Origin: Oxalobacteraceae bacterium
GTDB taxonomy: Bacteria > Pseudomonadota > Gammaproteobacteria > Burkholderiales > Burkholderiaceae_D
Reading direction: 5' to 3'
NCBI GenBank assembly: GCA_013284265.1
Contig: JABTBR010000016.1
Coordinates: forward strand, 58,174-122,173
Length of the DNA: 64,000 nt
In this document: positions 7,955 through 17,419 of the stretch, piece by piece
Layout: each line of letters starts with the position of its first letter
How positions within the stretch are numbered: the stretch's first letter is position 1
The notes under the pieces: model-generated
Databases searched by the model: none
What the model saw: only the letters and a program-made list of their open reading frames with translations
What the model was told of the DNA's origin: nothing
Made by a program: the position numbers and the translations under genes

Positions 7955-9475
7955 TCAGTTTTTCAGGGGTTTCTTGTCGTCGCTCTTGCCCGGCTTGACG
8001 GCGGGCTTGGGCGAGACGTCGGTCCGGGTCTCGCCGCGGGCATCGCTTTTTTCAGCCTTGCCATCGTTGCGCGCCACCGGCTCGACCTTGGACAGTTTGA
8101 CCGGCAGGCCCTTGAAATGGTTCAGCGCCTGTGCCAGCTGGAAGTCGTCCTTGGAACCGAATTCGAAAGGCTTCTGCTTGCGTGCCAGCGCCAGCATGCG
8201 CTGCTCTTCTTCCAGCTCGTCGTGATGGGGAGCGGCGGCCGCGCCGGCCTTGTCCTCGTCATTGCCCAGGTGTTTTTGCAGGTCGGCCTCGCGCACGCGC
8301 AGGCTGTTCAAGCCATCGCCGTCGGCGGTTTCATCCACCAGCAGGTCGGGCACGATGCCGCGCGCCTGGATCGAGCGGTTATGCGGGGTGTAGTAGCGCG
8401 CCGTGGTCAGCTTGACGGCGGTGTCGGCGCTGAGCTGGCGCAGGGTCTGCACCGAGCCCTTGCCGAAAGTCTGGCTGCCCATGATGGTGGCGCGCTTGTA
8501 GTCCTGCAGCGCGCCGGCCACGATTTCCGAGGCCGAAGCCGAACCGGCGTTGACCAGCACCACCAGCGGCACATCCTTGATGGCGGCCGGCAGTTTGGCC
8601 AGCGGATCGCCCGGCTGGCCGCCGGCGTAGAACTCGCGCCGGCCGTAATAGGTTTCCTTGGACGACTCGAGCTGGCCATTGGTCGACACGATCACCGCGT
8701 CCTTGGGCAGGAAGGCGGCCGAGACGCCGATCGCGCCCGGCACCACGCCGCCCGGATCGTTGCGCAGATCGAGCACCAGGCCTTTCAGGTGCGGGTCCTG
8801 GGCGTACAGGGCGCTGATCTTGCGCGCCATGTCTTCCACGGTCGGTTCCTGGAACTGGGCGATGCGCAGCCAGGCATAGCCCGGCTCGACGATCTTGGCC
8901 TTGACGCTCTGGACGCGGATCTCTTCGCGCACGATGGTCATGGCCAGCGGCTTGTCCTCGTCCTTGCGGCTGATATTGAGCGATACCTTGGAGCGCGGCT
9001 CGCCGCGCATCTTCTTGACCGCCTCTTCCAGCGTCAGGCCCTTGATGGCCTCGCCGTCGATGCGGGTGATCAGGTCGCCGGACTTGATGCCGGCCTTGAA
9101 GGCGGGCGAATCCTCGATCGGCGAGACGACCTTGATGTAGCCGTCTTCCATGCCCACTTCGATGCCGATGCCGACGAATTTGCCGGCCACGGTCTCGCGC
9201 ATTTCGCGGAAGGCTTTTTTATCCAGGTAGACCGAATGCGGATCGAGCGAGGCGACCATGCCGGAAATGGCCTCGGTCAGCAGCTTCTTGTCGTCCACGG
9301 TTTCCACGTAATCGGTCTTGATCAGGCCAAATACATCGGACAACTGGCGCAGCTCTTCCAGCGGCAGCGGTCCGGCGCCCAATTTTTGGGCAATGGCGGG
9401 AAACTGCAGCGAGGCGGCCACGCCGGCCACCAGACCCAGTCCTACCAGGCCGATACTTTTGACTTTGTTGCCCAT
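7955..9475 (-). CDS. ctpA: Carboxy-terminal processing protease (S41 family, CtpA)
   Basis: Periplasmic serine protease with a Ser/Lys dyad that trims C-termini or degrades cell-wall hydrolases. The 506-residue product has an N-terminal membrane or signal segment (about 7-27), a PDZ domain (about 100-185) and the S41 catalytic core with S314 in GSASASEIVAG and K339 in FGKGSVQT. A basic/Pro-rich tail follows from residue 470. It lies 16 bases after the envC-like gene. In other bacteria CtpA with an adaptor controls M23 endopeptidases, so the pairing with an EnvC-like M23 protein fits cell-wall remodelling (inference). Confidence 0.92.
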   Translation of the reverse strand: MGNKVKSIGLVGLGLVAGVAASLQFPAIAQKLGAGPLPLEELRQLSDVFGLIKTDYVETVDDKKLLTEAISGMVASLDPHSVYLDKKAFREMRETVAGKFVGIGIEVGMEDGYIKVVSPIEDSPAFKAGIKSGDLITRIDGEAIKGLTLEEAVKKMRGEPRSKVSLNISRKDEDKPLAMTIVREEIRVQSVKAKIVEPGYAWLRIAQFQEPTVEDMARKISALYAQDPHLKGLVLDLRNDPGGVVPGAIGVSAAFLPKDAVIVSTNGQLESSKETYYGRREFYAGGQPGDPLAKLPAAIKDVPLVVLVNAGSASASEIVAGALQDYKRATIMGSQTFGKGSVQTLRQLSADTAVKLTTARYYTPHNRSIQARGIVPDLLVDETADGDGLNSLRVREADLQKHLGNDEDKAGAAAAPHHDELEEEQRMLALARKQKPFEFGSKDDFQLAQALNHFKGLPVKLSKVEPVARNDGKAEKSDARGETRTDVSPKPAVKPGKSDDKKPLKN

Positions 9476-9491
9476 GTTTTATCCGCGATTG

Positions 9492-11042
9492 CTAGAACTT
9501 GACCCACGTAGCCGGATCAAATGCCCGGCCCTGATGGCGAAGCTCGAAGTATAGCCCCGATTCCTCGTTACCGCCGCTGTTTCCGGCGCTGGCGATGGAA
9601 TCGCCGCCCTTGACGATATCGCCGGCCCGTTTCAGCAGCGACTGATTGTTCCCGTAGATGCTCATATACTGGCCGCCGTGGTCGACGATGATCAGATTGC
9701 CGAAGCCGCGCAGCCATTCGGCGAACACCACCCGGCCACCAGCCACGGCGTGGATCTCGCTGCCTTCCGAGGCGCGGATGAACACACCCTTCCAGCTTGG
9801 GCCGTCGCCGCGCTTGGCGCCGAAGCGCGCCGCGATCTTGCCCGATACGGGCGCGCGCAGCTGGCCGCGCTGATTGGCGAAGGCGCCGTCCGGCGCGGCC
9901 GGGGCCAGCGCCACGTCGGCCGCGCGGGCCGGCTGCCGCACCGGTTCTTCCGGTTCCGGCTTGACCGCTTCGGGTTTGACGACCTTCGCCGGCTCGGGCT
10001 TTTGCTGGGCCACGGTGTTGCTGTCGTCCGGTTCCGGCTTGGCCGGAATGGTCGTCGGCGGCTTCTGCCCCGGCAGCGGCTTGATGGTGCCGGACTTATT
10101 CCGCGCGGCCAGTGCGGCCAGACGCTCGCGTTCCACTTCGGCCGCCTTGGCCTTGGCTTCGGCCTTGGCCAGCGCGCGCGCGTCCGCCTCGGCCTTGGCT
10201 TTGGCGGCCTTGGCCGCCGCCACCTGCTCCAGGCGGCGCTTCTCGGCCGCCGCCGCTTCGGCCTGTTCCTGGATCAGGCGGGCCAGCTTGTCGACCAGCC
10301 CCGCCATCCTTTGTTCGTCGCGCTCCACATTGCCGGCTTCCTTGCGCTGCGCCACCAGGCGCTTCGAGAGGCTGGCCAGCAGGGCCGCGCGCCGTCCTTT
10401 TTCCTGTTCCAGCAAGGCTTTCTGCTGGGTTTCTTCCTGGGCGATCTCGGCCAGTTCGTCGCGCGCGTTCTGCGCCTCGGCCTGATTGGCTTCCACCGCC
10501 GCCAGATTGACGCGCAATGAGGCCAGCAGGCGCGCCTGCGCCTGCGACACATAGGCCATCATCTGCAATTCACGGTTGATGCGGTTCGGGTTGTCCCCGG
10601 ACAGCAGCAATTTGATGCGGTCTTCATTCCCGGCCACATACTGCTCGCGCAGCAGCTTGGCCAGCTGCTGCTTCTGCTTGTCGACCACGGCCGCCAGGCG
10701 CGCATGCTCGGCCGCCAGCGTCAGCAGGCGCGCATTGGTGCTGGCCTGCTCCGTGCCCAGCTCGCGCAGGGTGCGGTTGGCGTTGGAAATGGCCTCCTCC
10801 GACTCGGCCAGGGTATCGGCCGCGTCGTCCTTGGCGCTTTCGGTCTTGCTGATGTCGCGCTTGAGCGCCGTGAGCTTTTGCTGCAAGCCGGCGCGCTCGG
10901 CCTCGGCCGCCGCTTTCTGCTTGCTGCGCTCGGTGGGCTTGGCGGCCTGCGCCGTGCCGCCCGCGAACGCGAAGCTAAGCAACAGACTCAGGCATAGCGA
11001 GACACCCGCGCCGCGGGTGTGGTACCGGGAGGAAGAGAACAA
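9492..11042 (-). CDS. envC: EnvC-like murein hydrolase activator (degenerate M23 domain)
   Basis: Probable periplasmic activator of cell-separation amidases. The 516-residue protein has a signal peptide (about 1-34), a long coiled coil (about 38-310, Ala/Glu/Lys/Gln-rich), a Pro-rich linker (about 320-385) and a C-terminal LytM/M23 domain (about 395-515). The M23 zinc motifs are degraded: the final HxH is replaced by GLYFELR and the middle His motif reads SIYGN. This is the EnvC pattern of an inactive, activating LytM domain. The start is TTG at 11040-11042, 2 bases after gpmA ends. Confidence 0.85.
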   Translation of the reverse strand: MFSSSRYHTRGAGVSLCLSLLLSFAFAGGTAQAAKPTERSKQKAAAEAERAGLQQKLTALKRDISKTESAKDDAADTLAESEEAISNANRTLRELGTEQASTNARLLTLAAEHARLAAVVDKQKQQLAKLLREQYVAGNEDRIKLLLSGDNPNRINRELQMMAYVSQAQARLLASLRVNLAAVEANQAEAQNARDELAEIAQEETQQKALLEQEKGRRAALLASLSKRLVAQRKEAGNVERDEQRMAGLVDKLARLIQEQAEAAAAEKRRLEQVAAAKAAKAKAEADARALAKAEAKAKAAEVERERLAALAARNKSGTIKPLPGQKPPTTIPAKPEPDDSNTVAQQKPEPAKVVKPEAVKPEPEEPVRQPARAADVALAPAAPDGAFANQRGQLRAPVSGKIAARFGAKRGDGPSWKGVFIRASEGSEIHAVAGGRVVFAEWLRGFGNLIIVDHGGQYMSIYGNNQSLLKRAGDIVKGGDSIASAGNSGGNEESGLYFELRHQGRAFDPATWVKF

Positions 11043-11044
11043 GC

Positions 11045-11791
11045 TTACTTGGCCTTCCCTTGATTCGCGACCGCGGCCTGGGCGGCGGCGATGGCGGCGG
11101 CGTCGCCCAGATAGTAGTGGCGGATCGGCTTCAGGTCGGCGTCGAGCTCATAGACCAGCGGCTGGCCGTTGGGGATGTTCAGACCGACGATATCGTTGTC
11201 GCTGATGCCGTCGAGCATCTTGATCAGGGCGCGCAGGCTGTTGCCGTGGGCCGAGATGATGATCTTCTTGCCGGCGCGGATGGCCGGGGCGATTTCCTCG
11301 TCCCAGGCCGGCATCACGCGCGCCACGGTGTCTTTCAGGCATTCGGTCAGCGGGATCTGGGCTTTCGGCAGGCCGGCGTAGCGCGGATCGTTGAAGGAAG
11401 TGCGCTCATCGCCTTCTTCCAGCGCCGGCGGCGGCGTATCATAGCTGCGGCGCCATACCAGCACCTGCTCGTCGCCGTACTTGGCGGCCGTTTCCGCCTT
11501 GTCCAGGCCTTGCAGGGCGCCGTAGTGGCGCTCGTTCAGGCGCCAGTCGTGCTTGATCGGCAGGTACATCATGTCCATCGAGTCCAGCGCCAGCCACAGG
11601 GTACGGATCGCACGTTTCAGCACCGAGGTGTAGGCCAGGTCGAAGGTAAAACCGGCGTCTTTGAGGACCTGTCCGGCCGCTTTGGCTTCCGCCGCGCCCT
11701 TCTCGGTCAGATCAACGTCAACCCAACCGGTGAAGCGGTTGGCCAGGTTCCAGGTGGATTCGCCGTGGCGCATGAATACGATTTTATACAT
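11045..11791 (-). CDS. gpmA: 2,3-bisphosphoglycerate-dependent phosphoglycerate mutase
   Basis: Glycolytic/gluconeogenic enzyme interconverting 3- and 2-phosphoglycerate. The 248-residue protein has the phosphohistidine motif RHGES (H9), E87 in [11 protein letters not shown] and the second histidine H182 in SAHGNS. The length is standard. It is the first gene of the minus-strand run gpmA-envC-ctpA-moeB and is divergent from the rhodanese gene, with a 106-base shared promoter gap. Confidence 0.96.
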   Translation of the reverse strand: MYKIVFMRHGESTWNLANRFTGWVDVDLTEKGAAEAKAAGQVLKDAGFTFDLAYTSVLKRAIRTLWLALDSMDMMYLPIKHDWRLNERHYGALQGLDKAETAAKYGDEQVLVWRRSYDTPPPALEEGDERTSFNDPRYAGLPKAQIPLTECLKDTVARVMPAWDEEIAPAIRAGKKIIISAHGNSLRALIKMLDGISDNDIVGLNIPNGQPLVYELDADLKPIRHYYLGDAAAIAAAQAAVANQGKAK

Positions 11792-11861
11792 GAGGCTATC
11801 TTCAAAAAAGGATTGAACGGACAGAAACTACAGCTAAAAAGAACTCTTCCAGCTTCTATTT

Positions 11862-11867
11862 TATAAT
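11862..11867 (+). promoter_or_regulatory. Candidate -10 box for the rhodanese-grxC genes
   Basis: TATAAT lies 31 bases before the rhodanese ATG in the gap shared with divergent gpmA. No convincing -35 hexamer is seen at the usual distance, so this is only a candidate. Confidence 0.4.
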
Positions 11868-11897
11868 GCGCGCATTGACTTAAACCATTGGACCCCT

Positions 11898-12299
11898 GTG
11901 AAATTCTTCATTGACAATCTTTTTATCCTCGCGATCGTGCTCTTGTCGGGCGGTGCTTTGCTGTGGCCGGTACTGACGCAACGGGGCAAACGCGCCACGG
12001 CGCTGCAGGTCACCCAGCTGATTAACCGCGGCAAAGCGACCATCGTGGATGTGCGCGATCCTGCCGAGTTTGCCAAAGGACACTTGCCTGACGCCAAGAA
12101 TATCCCGCTGGCCGAGCTGGACAAGCGCATCGGCGAGCTGGAAAAAGCCAAGAGCAAGAGCGTGATCGTGATCTGCCAGAGCGGCGCGCGCGCCGCCACG
12201 GCCGCCGGCAAGCTGGAAAAAGCCGGCTTTACCGATGTGCATAATCTGGAAGGCGGCATCGCGGCCTGGACCACCGCCGGCTTGCCGATCGCCAAGTAA
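11898..12299 (+). CDS. Membrane-anchored rhodanese-domain protein (YibN-like)
   Basis: Single rhodanese domain tethered to the inner membrane by an N-terminal helix (residues 5-26), 133 residues in all. The active loop CQSGARA has the catalytic cysteine at residue 93. Rhodaneses carry or transfer sulfane sulfur; the natural acceptor here is unknown. It precedes grxC and secB, the same neighbourhood as yibN-grxC-secB in Escherichia coli, which supports the assignment. It ends 9 bases before grxC. Confidence 0.9.
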   Translation: MKFFIDNLFILAIVLLSGGALLWPVLTQRGKRATALQVTQLINRGKATIVDVRDPAEFAKGHLPDAKNIPLAELDKRIGELEKAKSKSVIVICQSGARAATAAGKLEKAGFTDVHNLEGGIAAWTTAGLPIAK

Positions 12300-12308
12300 G
12301 GAGACGCC

Positions 12309-12566
12309 ATGACTGCTCATGTAGTGCTGTACAGCACCGCCGTTTGCCCCTATTGCGTGCGCGCCGAGCGCCTGCTCGAAGCCAAGGGCGTGACCATCGA
12401 AAAAATCCGTGTCGACCTCGACCCGGAACAGCGCATGCTGATGATGCAAAAGACCGGCCGCCGCACGGTGCCGCAGATCTATATCGGCGACACCCATGTC
12501 GGCGGTTTCGACGATCTGTATGCGCTCGATCAAGCCGGGGGTCTGGACCCCTTGTTAAAAGGCTGA
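12309..12566 (+). CDS. grxC: Glutaredoxin 3
   Basis: Small glutathione-dependent disulfide oxidoreductase, 85 residues, thioredoxin fold. The dithiol active site CPYC is at residues 13-16 and the glutathione-binding TVP motif (residues 58-60) is present with GGFDDL after it. It sits 9 bases after the rhodanese gene with AAGGAGACGCC as ribosome-binding region and is followed by secB, a conserved arrangement. Confidence 0.96.
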   Translation: MTAHVVLYSTAVCPYCVRAERLLEAKGVTIEKIRVDLDPEQRMLMMQKTGRRTVPQIYIGDTHVGGFDDLYALDQAGGLDPLLKG

Positions 12567-12601
12567 ATGGCACCAAATAGCAACGCGTAGGCAGAAAGTG
12601 T

Positions 12602-12628
12602 TTGCTTTGATGTTGGTTTTGATACAAT
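12602..12628 (+). promoter_or_regulatory. Candidate extended -10 promoter for secB
   Basis: An extended -10 (TGA followed by TACAAT, 12620-12628) lies 93 bases before secB, with a weak -35-like TTGCTT at 12602-12607 (15-base spacing). It would give secB a transcript independent of grxC. Confidence 0.45.
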
Positions 12629-12720
12629 TGCCGTCGCGTTGGATTGGCGCCTGTGGCGCCAACCGTGCATTTACCCTGAGCGGCCTCTGCCGCTCGTCTC
12701 CAATATAACGAAAGCGTTCC

Positions 12721-13203
12721 ATGTCTGACGAAAACCTGCAACCAGTATTCCAAATCCAACGCGTCTACCTGAAAGACATGTCGCTGGAGCAACCAAACTC
12801 GCCAGGTATCTTCCTGGAACAGGAAGCGCCAACCATCGAAGTCGCTCTGGACGTGGGCGCCGAGCCACTGGCCGATGGCATCTTCGAATCGACCGTGACC
12901 ATCACCGTCACCGCCAAGATCAAAGACAAAGTCGCTTTCCTGGTTGAAGGCAAGCAAGCCGGTATCTTCGAAGCACGCAATATTCCTGCTGAACAGCTGG
13001 ACCCGCTGCTGGGCATCGGTTGCCCGAACATCGTCTACCCTTACCTGCGCGCCAACATCGCCGACCTGATCACCCGTGCCGGTTTCCCACCAGTGCACCT
13101 GGCCGAGATCAACTTCGAGGTGTTCTACCAGCAGCGTCTGGCAGCCGTGGCTGAAGCCGCGAAAGCCGGCAATGCCGCTACCGAAGGCGCAGCAACCCAC
13201 TAA
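12721..13203 (+). CDS. secB: Protein-export chaperone SecB
   Basis: Cytosolic tetrameric chaperone that keeps preproteins unfolded and hands them to SecA. The 160-residue product has the typical core ([19 protein letters not shown] near the start, and [26 protein letters not shown] near 104-128) and an Ala-rich C-terminal tail. Its neighbours grxC and gpsA match the common proteobacterial order. An intrinsic terminator-like hairpin follows at 13297. Confidence 0.97.
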   Translation: MSDENLQPVFQIQRVYLKDMSLEQPNSPGIFLEQEAPTIEVALDVGAEPLADGIFESTVTITVTAKIKDKVAFLVEGKQAGIFEARNIPAEQLDPLLGIGCPNIVYPYLRANIADLITRAGFPPVHLAEINFEVFYQQRLAAVAEAAKAGNAATEGAATH

Positions 13204-13296
13204 GGGAAGCCGGTTCAAAAAGACTGTGGCTGCGTTATGGCGCCTCGCCCCAGTCATTTTGAAACATCTTCCAGCGGTGCGTACCCGCGCCGTATC

Positions 13297-13331
13297 GCCC
13301 AAAGATCCGCAGGGGTCTTTGGGCTTTATTT
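13297..13331 (+). terminator. Intrinsic terminator after secB
   Basis: Nine-base perfect stem GCCCAAAGA / TCTTTGGGC with a 10-base loop, followed by a T-rich stretch (TTTATTT). It ends the secB transcript just before the SH3-protein gene. Confidence 0.7.
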
Positions 13332-13350
13332 ACTTAAGGCAAGACAAGAC

Positions 13351-13794
13351 ATGAACGTACCCCGTTTGATCGCGGCCGCAGCGCTATTGCTGGCCAGTGC
13401 CGGCAGCCAGGCCTTCGACTTCAAGACGGTGGGTGCCGCTCCGGCCATCCTGTACGATGCGCCGTCGACCAAGGGCGGCAAGCTGTTTGTGGTACCGCGC
13501 GGCACGCCGCTCGAAGTGGTGCTCGCCTATGGCGACTGGGTCAAGGTGCGCGATGTCGCCGGCGACCTGGCCTGGACCGAAGCCAAGGGCTTGAGCGCCA
13601 AACGCAATGTGATCGTGCGCGTGGCCAATCTGAAAGTGCGCGGCACGGCCGACGAAGCCGCGCTGCCGGTGTTTATCGCCGACAAGGGCGTGCTGCTGGA
13701 GCTGGCCGAGACGGCCACCGGCGGCTGGGTCAAGGTCCGTCACCGCGACGGCCTGGTCGGCTACGTCAAGAATACCGACGTCTGGGGCTTATAA
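13351..13794 (+). CDS. Exported SH3-domain protein
   Basis: Predicted periplasmic protein of 147 residues with a signal peptide (MNVPRLIAAAALLLASAGSQA, cleavage near residue 21) and two bacterial SH3-like repeats: APAILYDAPSTKGGKLFVVP...GDWVKVRD and NLKVRGTADEAALPVFIADKG...GGWVKVRHRDGLVGYV. Such domains usually bind peptidoglycan or other ligands; the target is unknown. The ATG at 13351 was chosen because upstream in-frame codons cross the secB terminator. It lies directly upstream of gpsA. Confidence 0.8.
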   Translation: MNVPRLIAAAALLLASAGSQAFDFKTVGAAPAILYDAPSTKGGKLFVVPRGTPLEVVLAYGDWVKVRDVAGDLAWTEAKGLSAKRNVIVRVANLKVRGTADEAALPVFIADKGVLLELAETATGGWVKVRHRDGLVGYVKNTDVWGL

Positions 13795-13846
13795 TTCCCA
13801 GGCAGGCGCTACCGCGACCGCACTAATCTTCGCCGTCTGAGGTTCC

Positions 13847-14896
13847 ATGCAAGATTCCCTCCCGAATAAAGCGGGCGCCGTTGTGCGTCCGATTACCGTC
13901 CTGGGCGCTGGCGCCTGGGGCACCGCCGTCGCCATCGCCCTGGCCCAGCGCCATCCGGTGCAACTGTGGGGCCGCAACACCCCCGTGATGCAGCAGATCG
14001 CCGGCGCGCGCGACAATACCGCCTACCTGCCCGGCTGCCCCTTCCCGTCCGGACTGACGGTCCAGACCGATTTCGACGCCGCGCTGGCCCATGCGAACGG
14101 GGCCGACGGCCTGCTGATCGCCGCCTGTCCTGTGGCCGGCCTGCGGCCGCTGCTGGAACAACTGAAAACCCGCGTCATCCCCAACATCGTCTGGCTGTGC
14201 AAGGGCTTCGAATACGGCACCGGCCTGCTGCCGCACCAGATCGTCCAGGAAGTACTGGGCGAGTCGGTGGCCGGCGGCGCCCTGTCCGGTCCCTCCTTCG
14301 CCCAGGAAGTGGCGCGCGGCCTGCCTTGCGCGCTGACCATTGCCTCGGCCACCCCGGCGCTGCGCGAGGCGGTGGTGTCGGCCATGCACGGCGGCAGCAT
14401 CCGCGTTTACTCCAGCGCCGACCTGGTGGGCGTGGAAGTGGGCGGCGCCGTCAAGAATATCCTGGCCATTGCCACCGGCGTGGCCGATGGCCTGGGGCTG
14501 GGCTTGAACGCGCGCGCCGCGCTGATCACGCGCGGGCTGGCCGAAATCACCCGGCTCGGCACCGCGCTCGGTGGCCAGGTGGAAACCTTCATGGGCCTGA
14601 CCGGCATGGGCGATTTGATTTTGACCTGTACCGGCGATTTGTCGCGTAATCGCAGGGTGGGACTGGGGCTGGCGCAGGGCAAGGCGCTCGATACCATCGT
14701 CAGTGAGCTGGGCCATGTGGCCGAGGGCGTGCCCTGTGCGCGCGCGGTGCGCGAGCTGGCGCAGAAGCTGGGGGTGGATATGCCGATCACCAATGCGGTG
14801 GCCGGGGTATTGTTTGATGGCGACTTGCCGCAGGCGATCGTGTCGCGCCTGCTGGCGCGCGATCCGCGCGATGAAAAAATGGCGCCGGCGCCGTAA
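13847..14896 (+). CDS. gpsA: Glycerol-3-phosphate dehydrogenase [NAD(P)+]
   Basis: Reduces dihydroxyacetone phosphate to sn-glycerol 3-phosphate for phospholipid synthesis. The 349-residue protein has the Rossmann motif GAGAWGTA (20-27), [17 protein letters not shown] in the middle and the family signatures [14 protein letters not shown] and [14 protein letters not shown]. Length and order are standard. The secB-gpsA neighbourhood is conserved in proteobacteria; here the SH3 gene lies between them. Confidence 0.96.
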   Translation: MQDSLPNKAGAVVRPITVLGAGAWGTAVAIALAQRHPVQLWGRNTPVMQQIAGARDNTAYLPGCPFPSGLTVQTDFDAALAHANGADGLLIAACPVAGLRPLLEQLKTRVIPNIVWLCKGFEYGTGLLPHQIVQEVLGESVAGGALSGPSFAQEVARGLPCALTIASATPALREAVVSAMHGGSIRVYSSADLVGVEVGGAVKNILAIATGVADGLGLGLNARAALITRGLAEITRLGTALGGQVETFMGLTGMGDLILTCTGDLSRNRRVGLGLAQGKALDTIVSELGHVAEGVPCARAVRELAQKLGVDMPITNAVAGVLFDGDLPQAIVSRLLARDPRDEKMAPAP

Positions 14897-14926
14897 TAAA
14901 CTGGCAGGCCCGCGACATCCGAAGTA

Positions 14927-14989
14927 AACCCAGGGCGTAACCCTGGGGTCTGCCCCGGCGGGTCAGACCCCGGCTCTTTGCCTTGGGTT
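14927..14989. repeat. Nested palindromic repeat, copy 2
   Basis: Same family as the element at 4883. The inner core differs by one base (GGGGTCTGCCCC against GGGTCAGACCCC), and the outer arms read AACCCAGGGC and CCTTGGGTT. It sits between the convergent ends of gpsA and the DUF2461 gene, where a hairpin could serve as a two-way terminator. Confidence 0.9.
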
Positions 14990-15026
14990 CTAAATAAGCC
15001 GGCGGCCCGCTGACTTCTCGGCCCGC

Positions 15027-15719
15027 TTACTCCTCGACCACTTCCTCTTCCACCGCTTCACGCATCCAGCTCACCAGCGGAAACGCATCCTTCATGCCGC
15101 CGGCAATCAAGGGCACCAGCTTTTCCGGCTGATTCAGCGGCAGGTCCACCTCGGTCCACACGAAGAAACTCTTCAGCTTGATGTACTCGATATGCTCGGC
15201 ATCGGCGTCGAAGCCTTTGGGCGGACGCTGCAGCTTGCCCTCGTTCTGGATATCGCCAAAGGTGGCGCGCAGGCGCTTGTTCTTGATGACCTTGCTGAAA
15301 CCGGCCGCCTCATCGACCAGATGGCGGCGCAGCGCGCGCAGGCGCGGCGGCGGCGGCATGTATTCGCCGGCGCCAAACAGCACCTGGCCGTTGCCATCGA
15401 TCTGCATGTAATAGGTGGGACCGCCCGCCTGGCTGGGCCGGCGCACGTCGTTGGGCGCGATCGCGGCCGAGAAGCGGGTCTTGTACGGGCTCTTGTCATT
15501 GGCGAAGCGCACGTCGCGGTTGATGCGGAACATGGCTTTCTTGGGATTGCAGAACTTGACGGCGGGATCGAACTTGCCCAGCTCGACGATCAGCTCGGTC
15601 ACCACTTGCAGGAATTCTTCGCGCAGGATGTCATAGCGCGGTTTGTTCATGATGAACCAGGGACGGTTGTTGTTCTCGCTGAGCTCTTTAAGGAATTGGG
15701 TCAGGTCGCGCAGATGCAT
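15027..15719 (-). CDS. DUF2461 family protein
   Basis: Conserved cytoplasmic protein of unknown function, 230 residues (TIGR02453/DUF2461). Recognised by LTQFLKELSENNNRPWFIMNKPRYD at the start, FRINRDVRFANDKSPYKT near residue 63, YMQIDG, and the C-terminal WTEVDLPL region. No catalytic residues are assigned in this family. The C-terminus is acidic (EEEVVEE). It lies 54 bases after the DegS-like protease gene and may be co-transcribed with it. Confidence 0.85.
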   Translation of the reverse strand: MHLRDLTQFLKELSENNNRPWFIMNKPRYDILREEFLQVVTELIVELGKFDPAVKFCNPKKAMFRINRDVRFANDKSPYKTRFSAAIAPNDVRRPSQAGGPTYYMQIDGNGQVLFGAGEYMPPPPRLRALRRHLVDEAAGFSKVIKNKRLRATFGDIQNEGKLQRPPKGFDADAEHIEYIKLKSFFVWTEVDLPLNQPEKLVPLIAGGMKDAFPLVSWMREAVEEEVVEE

Positions 15720-15773
15720 GGAGTATCCAGAAGATGAAAGGAAAGGGCCGGCGCAGGATCGCCGCGCCGGCCT

Positions 15774-16955
15774 CTATTTGCTGACGGGACGGCGGCCCAC
15801 CGTGATGTCCAGCGTGGTCTCGCGGCTCTTGCGCAGCACCGTCATTTTAGCCGTTCCGCCCGGGGTCAGCTGGGCGATCAGATTGAGCATGTCGTTGGTG
15901 TCGGCCACCGGCTTGCCCTCAACGCTGAGCAGGATGTCGCCGGGCTTCATGCCGCCCTTGTCGGCCGGGCCGTTGCGCACCACGCCGGCGATGATGGCGC
16001 CGCTCTTGCGGCTCAGGCCGAAGCTGTCGGCCAGTTCCGGCGTGATTTCCTGGCTCTCCACGCCGATCCAGCCGCGCACCACGTGGCCGGAACTGATGAT
16101 CGCATCCATCACCGACTTGGCGGTGGAGACGGGAATGGCGAAGCCGATGCCGACCGAGCCGCCGCTTTGCGAATAGATGGCGGCGTTGATGCCGAGCAGG
16201 TGACCATTGCTGTCGACCAGGGCGCCGCCGGAATTGCCGAAGTTGATGGCGGCGTCGGTCTGGATGAAATTCTCGAAATGGTTGATGTGCAAATTATTCC
16301 GCTTGAGCGCGGAGATGATGCCCATGGTCACGGTCTGCCCCACGCCGAAGGGGTTGCCGATGGCCAGCACCACATCGCCCACCTGGGCCCGGTCCGACTG
16401 GCCCAGCACGATCACGGGCAGACGTTCGAGCGTGATCTTGATCACGGCCAGGTCGGTTTCCGGATCGGTGCCGACCACCTTGGCGGCGGCCTTGCGGCCA
16501 TCGGCCAGCGCGACTTCGATCTCGTCGGCGGCCTCGACCACGTGGTTATTCGTCAGGATATAGCCTTCCGGACTGACGATGACGCCCGAGCCCAGGCTGG
16601 TTTCATCGTCGTCGGCCTCGCCGTCGCGATCGCGGTCGCGGTCGCCGAAGAATTTTTTCAGCAGGGGATCGCGCAGCAGCGGATGGCGGCCGCGCCGCGG
16701 CGCCTTGGTCGCCAGGATGTTGACCACGGCCGGCATGGCCCGGGCCGCGGCGCCGCGGTAACTGCCGCTGCCGGGCGGACCGGATGGCAGCGCGCCGCCG
16801 GCTTCGGCCAGGGTGGCGGTCTGGCCGGGGCCGCCGATCTGGGGCAGTTGCCGGTAGGCGCGGGCTGTACGCTCCGGCCCCAGCGCATTGAACACGAAAT
16901 ACAGTGCCAGCACGATGGTCACCGCTTGAGCAAACAATAACCAGAGTCGTCGCAT
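15774..16955 (-). CDS. Membrane-anchored trypsin-like protease with one PDZ domain (DegS/AlgW type)
   Basis: Inner-membrane-tethered periplasmic serine protease, 393 residues. An N-terminal helix (5-23) is followed by the trypsin-like domain with the triad H138 (TNNHVV), D168 (ETDLAVIK) and S242 (GNSGGAL), then one PDZ domain (about 290-385). One PDZ plus an anchor matches DegS/AlgW, which cut anti-sigma factors, rather than DegP with two PDZ domains. No rseA-like gene is in view, so the substrate is inferred only by family. An acidic/basic insert (DRDRDRDGEADDDE, 105-118) lies before the catalytic domain core. Confidence 0.88.
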   Translation of the reverse strand: MRRLWLLFAQAVTIVLALYFVFNALGPERTARAYRQLPQIGGPGQTATLAEAGGALPSGPPGSGSYRGAAARAMPAVVNILATKAPRRGRHPLLRDPLLKKFFGDRDRDRDGEADDDETSLGSGVIVSPEGYILTNNHVVEAADEIEVALADGRKAAAKVVGTDPETDLAVIKITLERLPVIVLGQSDRAQVGDVVLAIGNPFGVGQTVTMGIISALKRNNLHINHFENFIQTDAAINFGNSGGALVDSNGHLLGINAAIYSQSGGSVGIGFAIPVSTAKSVMDAIISSGHVVRGWIGVESQEITPELADSFGLSRKSGAIIAGVVRNGPADKGGMKPGDILLSVEGKPVADTNDMLNLIAQLTPGGTAKMTVLRKSRETTLDITVGRRPVSK

Positions 16956-16996
16956 GGCATCTCTACGGCTGGGGCGGCCTGGGCCGCTGCGCCGTC

Positions 16997-17419
16997 CTAT
17001 TTTTTAAGGGAGTCGCGAATCTCGCGCAACAGCACGATATCTTCCGGCGTGGCCGGGGCGGCCGCCGCTTCCGGCGCGGCGTCCTGTTTGCGTACCTTGT
17101 TCATCAGACGCACCATCTGGAAGATGATGAAGGCCAGAATCACGAAATTGAGCAGGATGGTCAGGAAGTTACCGTAAGCGAAGACGGCGCCCAGCTTCTT
17201 GGCTTCGACCAGGCTCAGCGCGGCGTTCTGTCCGTTCAGCGGCACATAGTAATTGGCGAAGTCCAGTCCGCCGAACAGCTTGCCGATCGGCGGCATGATG
17301 ACATCCTGGACCAGCGAGTCGACGATCTTGCCGAAAGCGCCACCAATGATGACACCGACGGCCAGATCGACGACATTGCCCTTCATCGCAAATTCTTTAA
17401 ATTCCTGCATCATTGCCAT
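16997..17419 (-). CDS. mscL: Large-conductance mechanosensitive channel
   Basis: Homopentameric membrane channel that opens under hypo-osmotic stress. The 140-residue product has the conserved N-terminus [35 protein letters not shown] (TM1), TM2 around residues 75-100 ([19 protein letters not shown]) and the cytoplasmic helix ending [16 protein letters not shown] at 17417-17419 was chosen because AGGAG lies just upstream; an in-frame extension to 17470 has no such site. It heads the minus-strand genes mscL, DegS-like protease and DUF2461. Confidence 0.95.
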   Translation of the reverse strand: MAMMQEFKEFAMKGNVVDLAVGVIIGGAFGKIVDSLVQDVIMPPIGKLFGGLDFANYYVPLNGQNAALSLVEAKKLGAVFAYGNFLTILLNFVILAFIIFQMVRLMNKVRKQDAAPEAAAAPATPEDIVLLREIRDSLKK

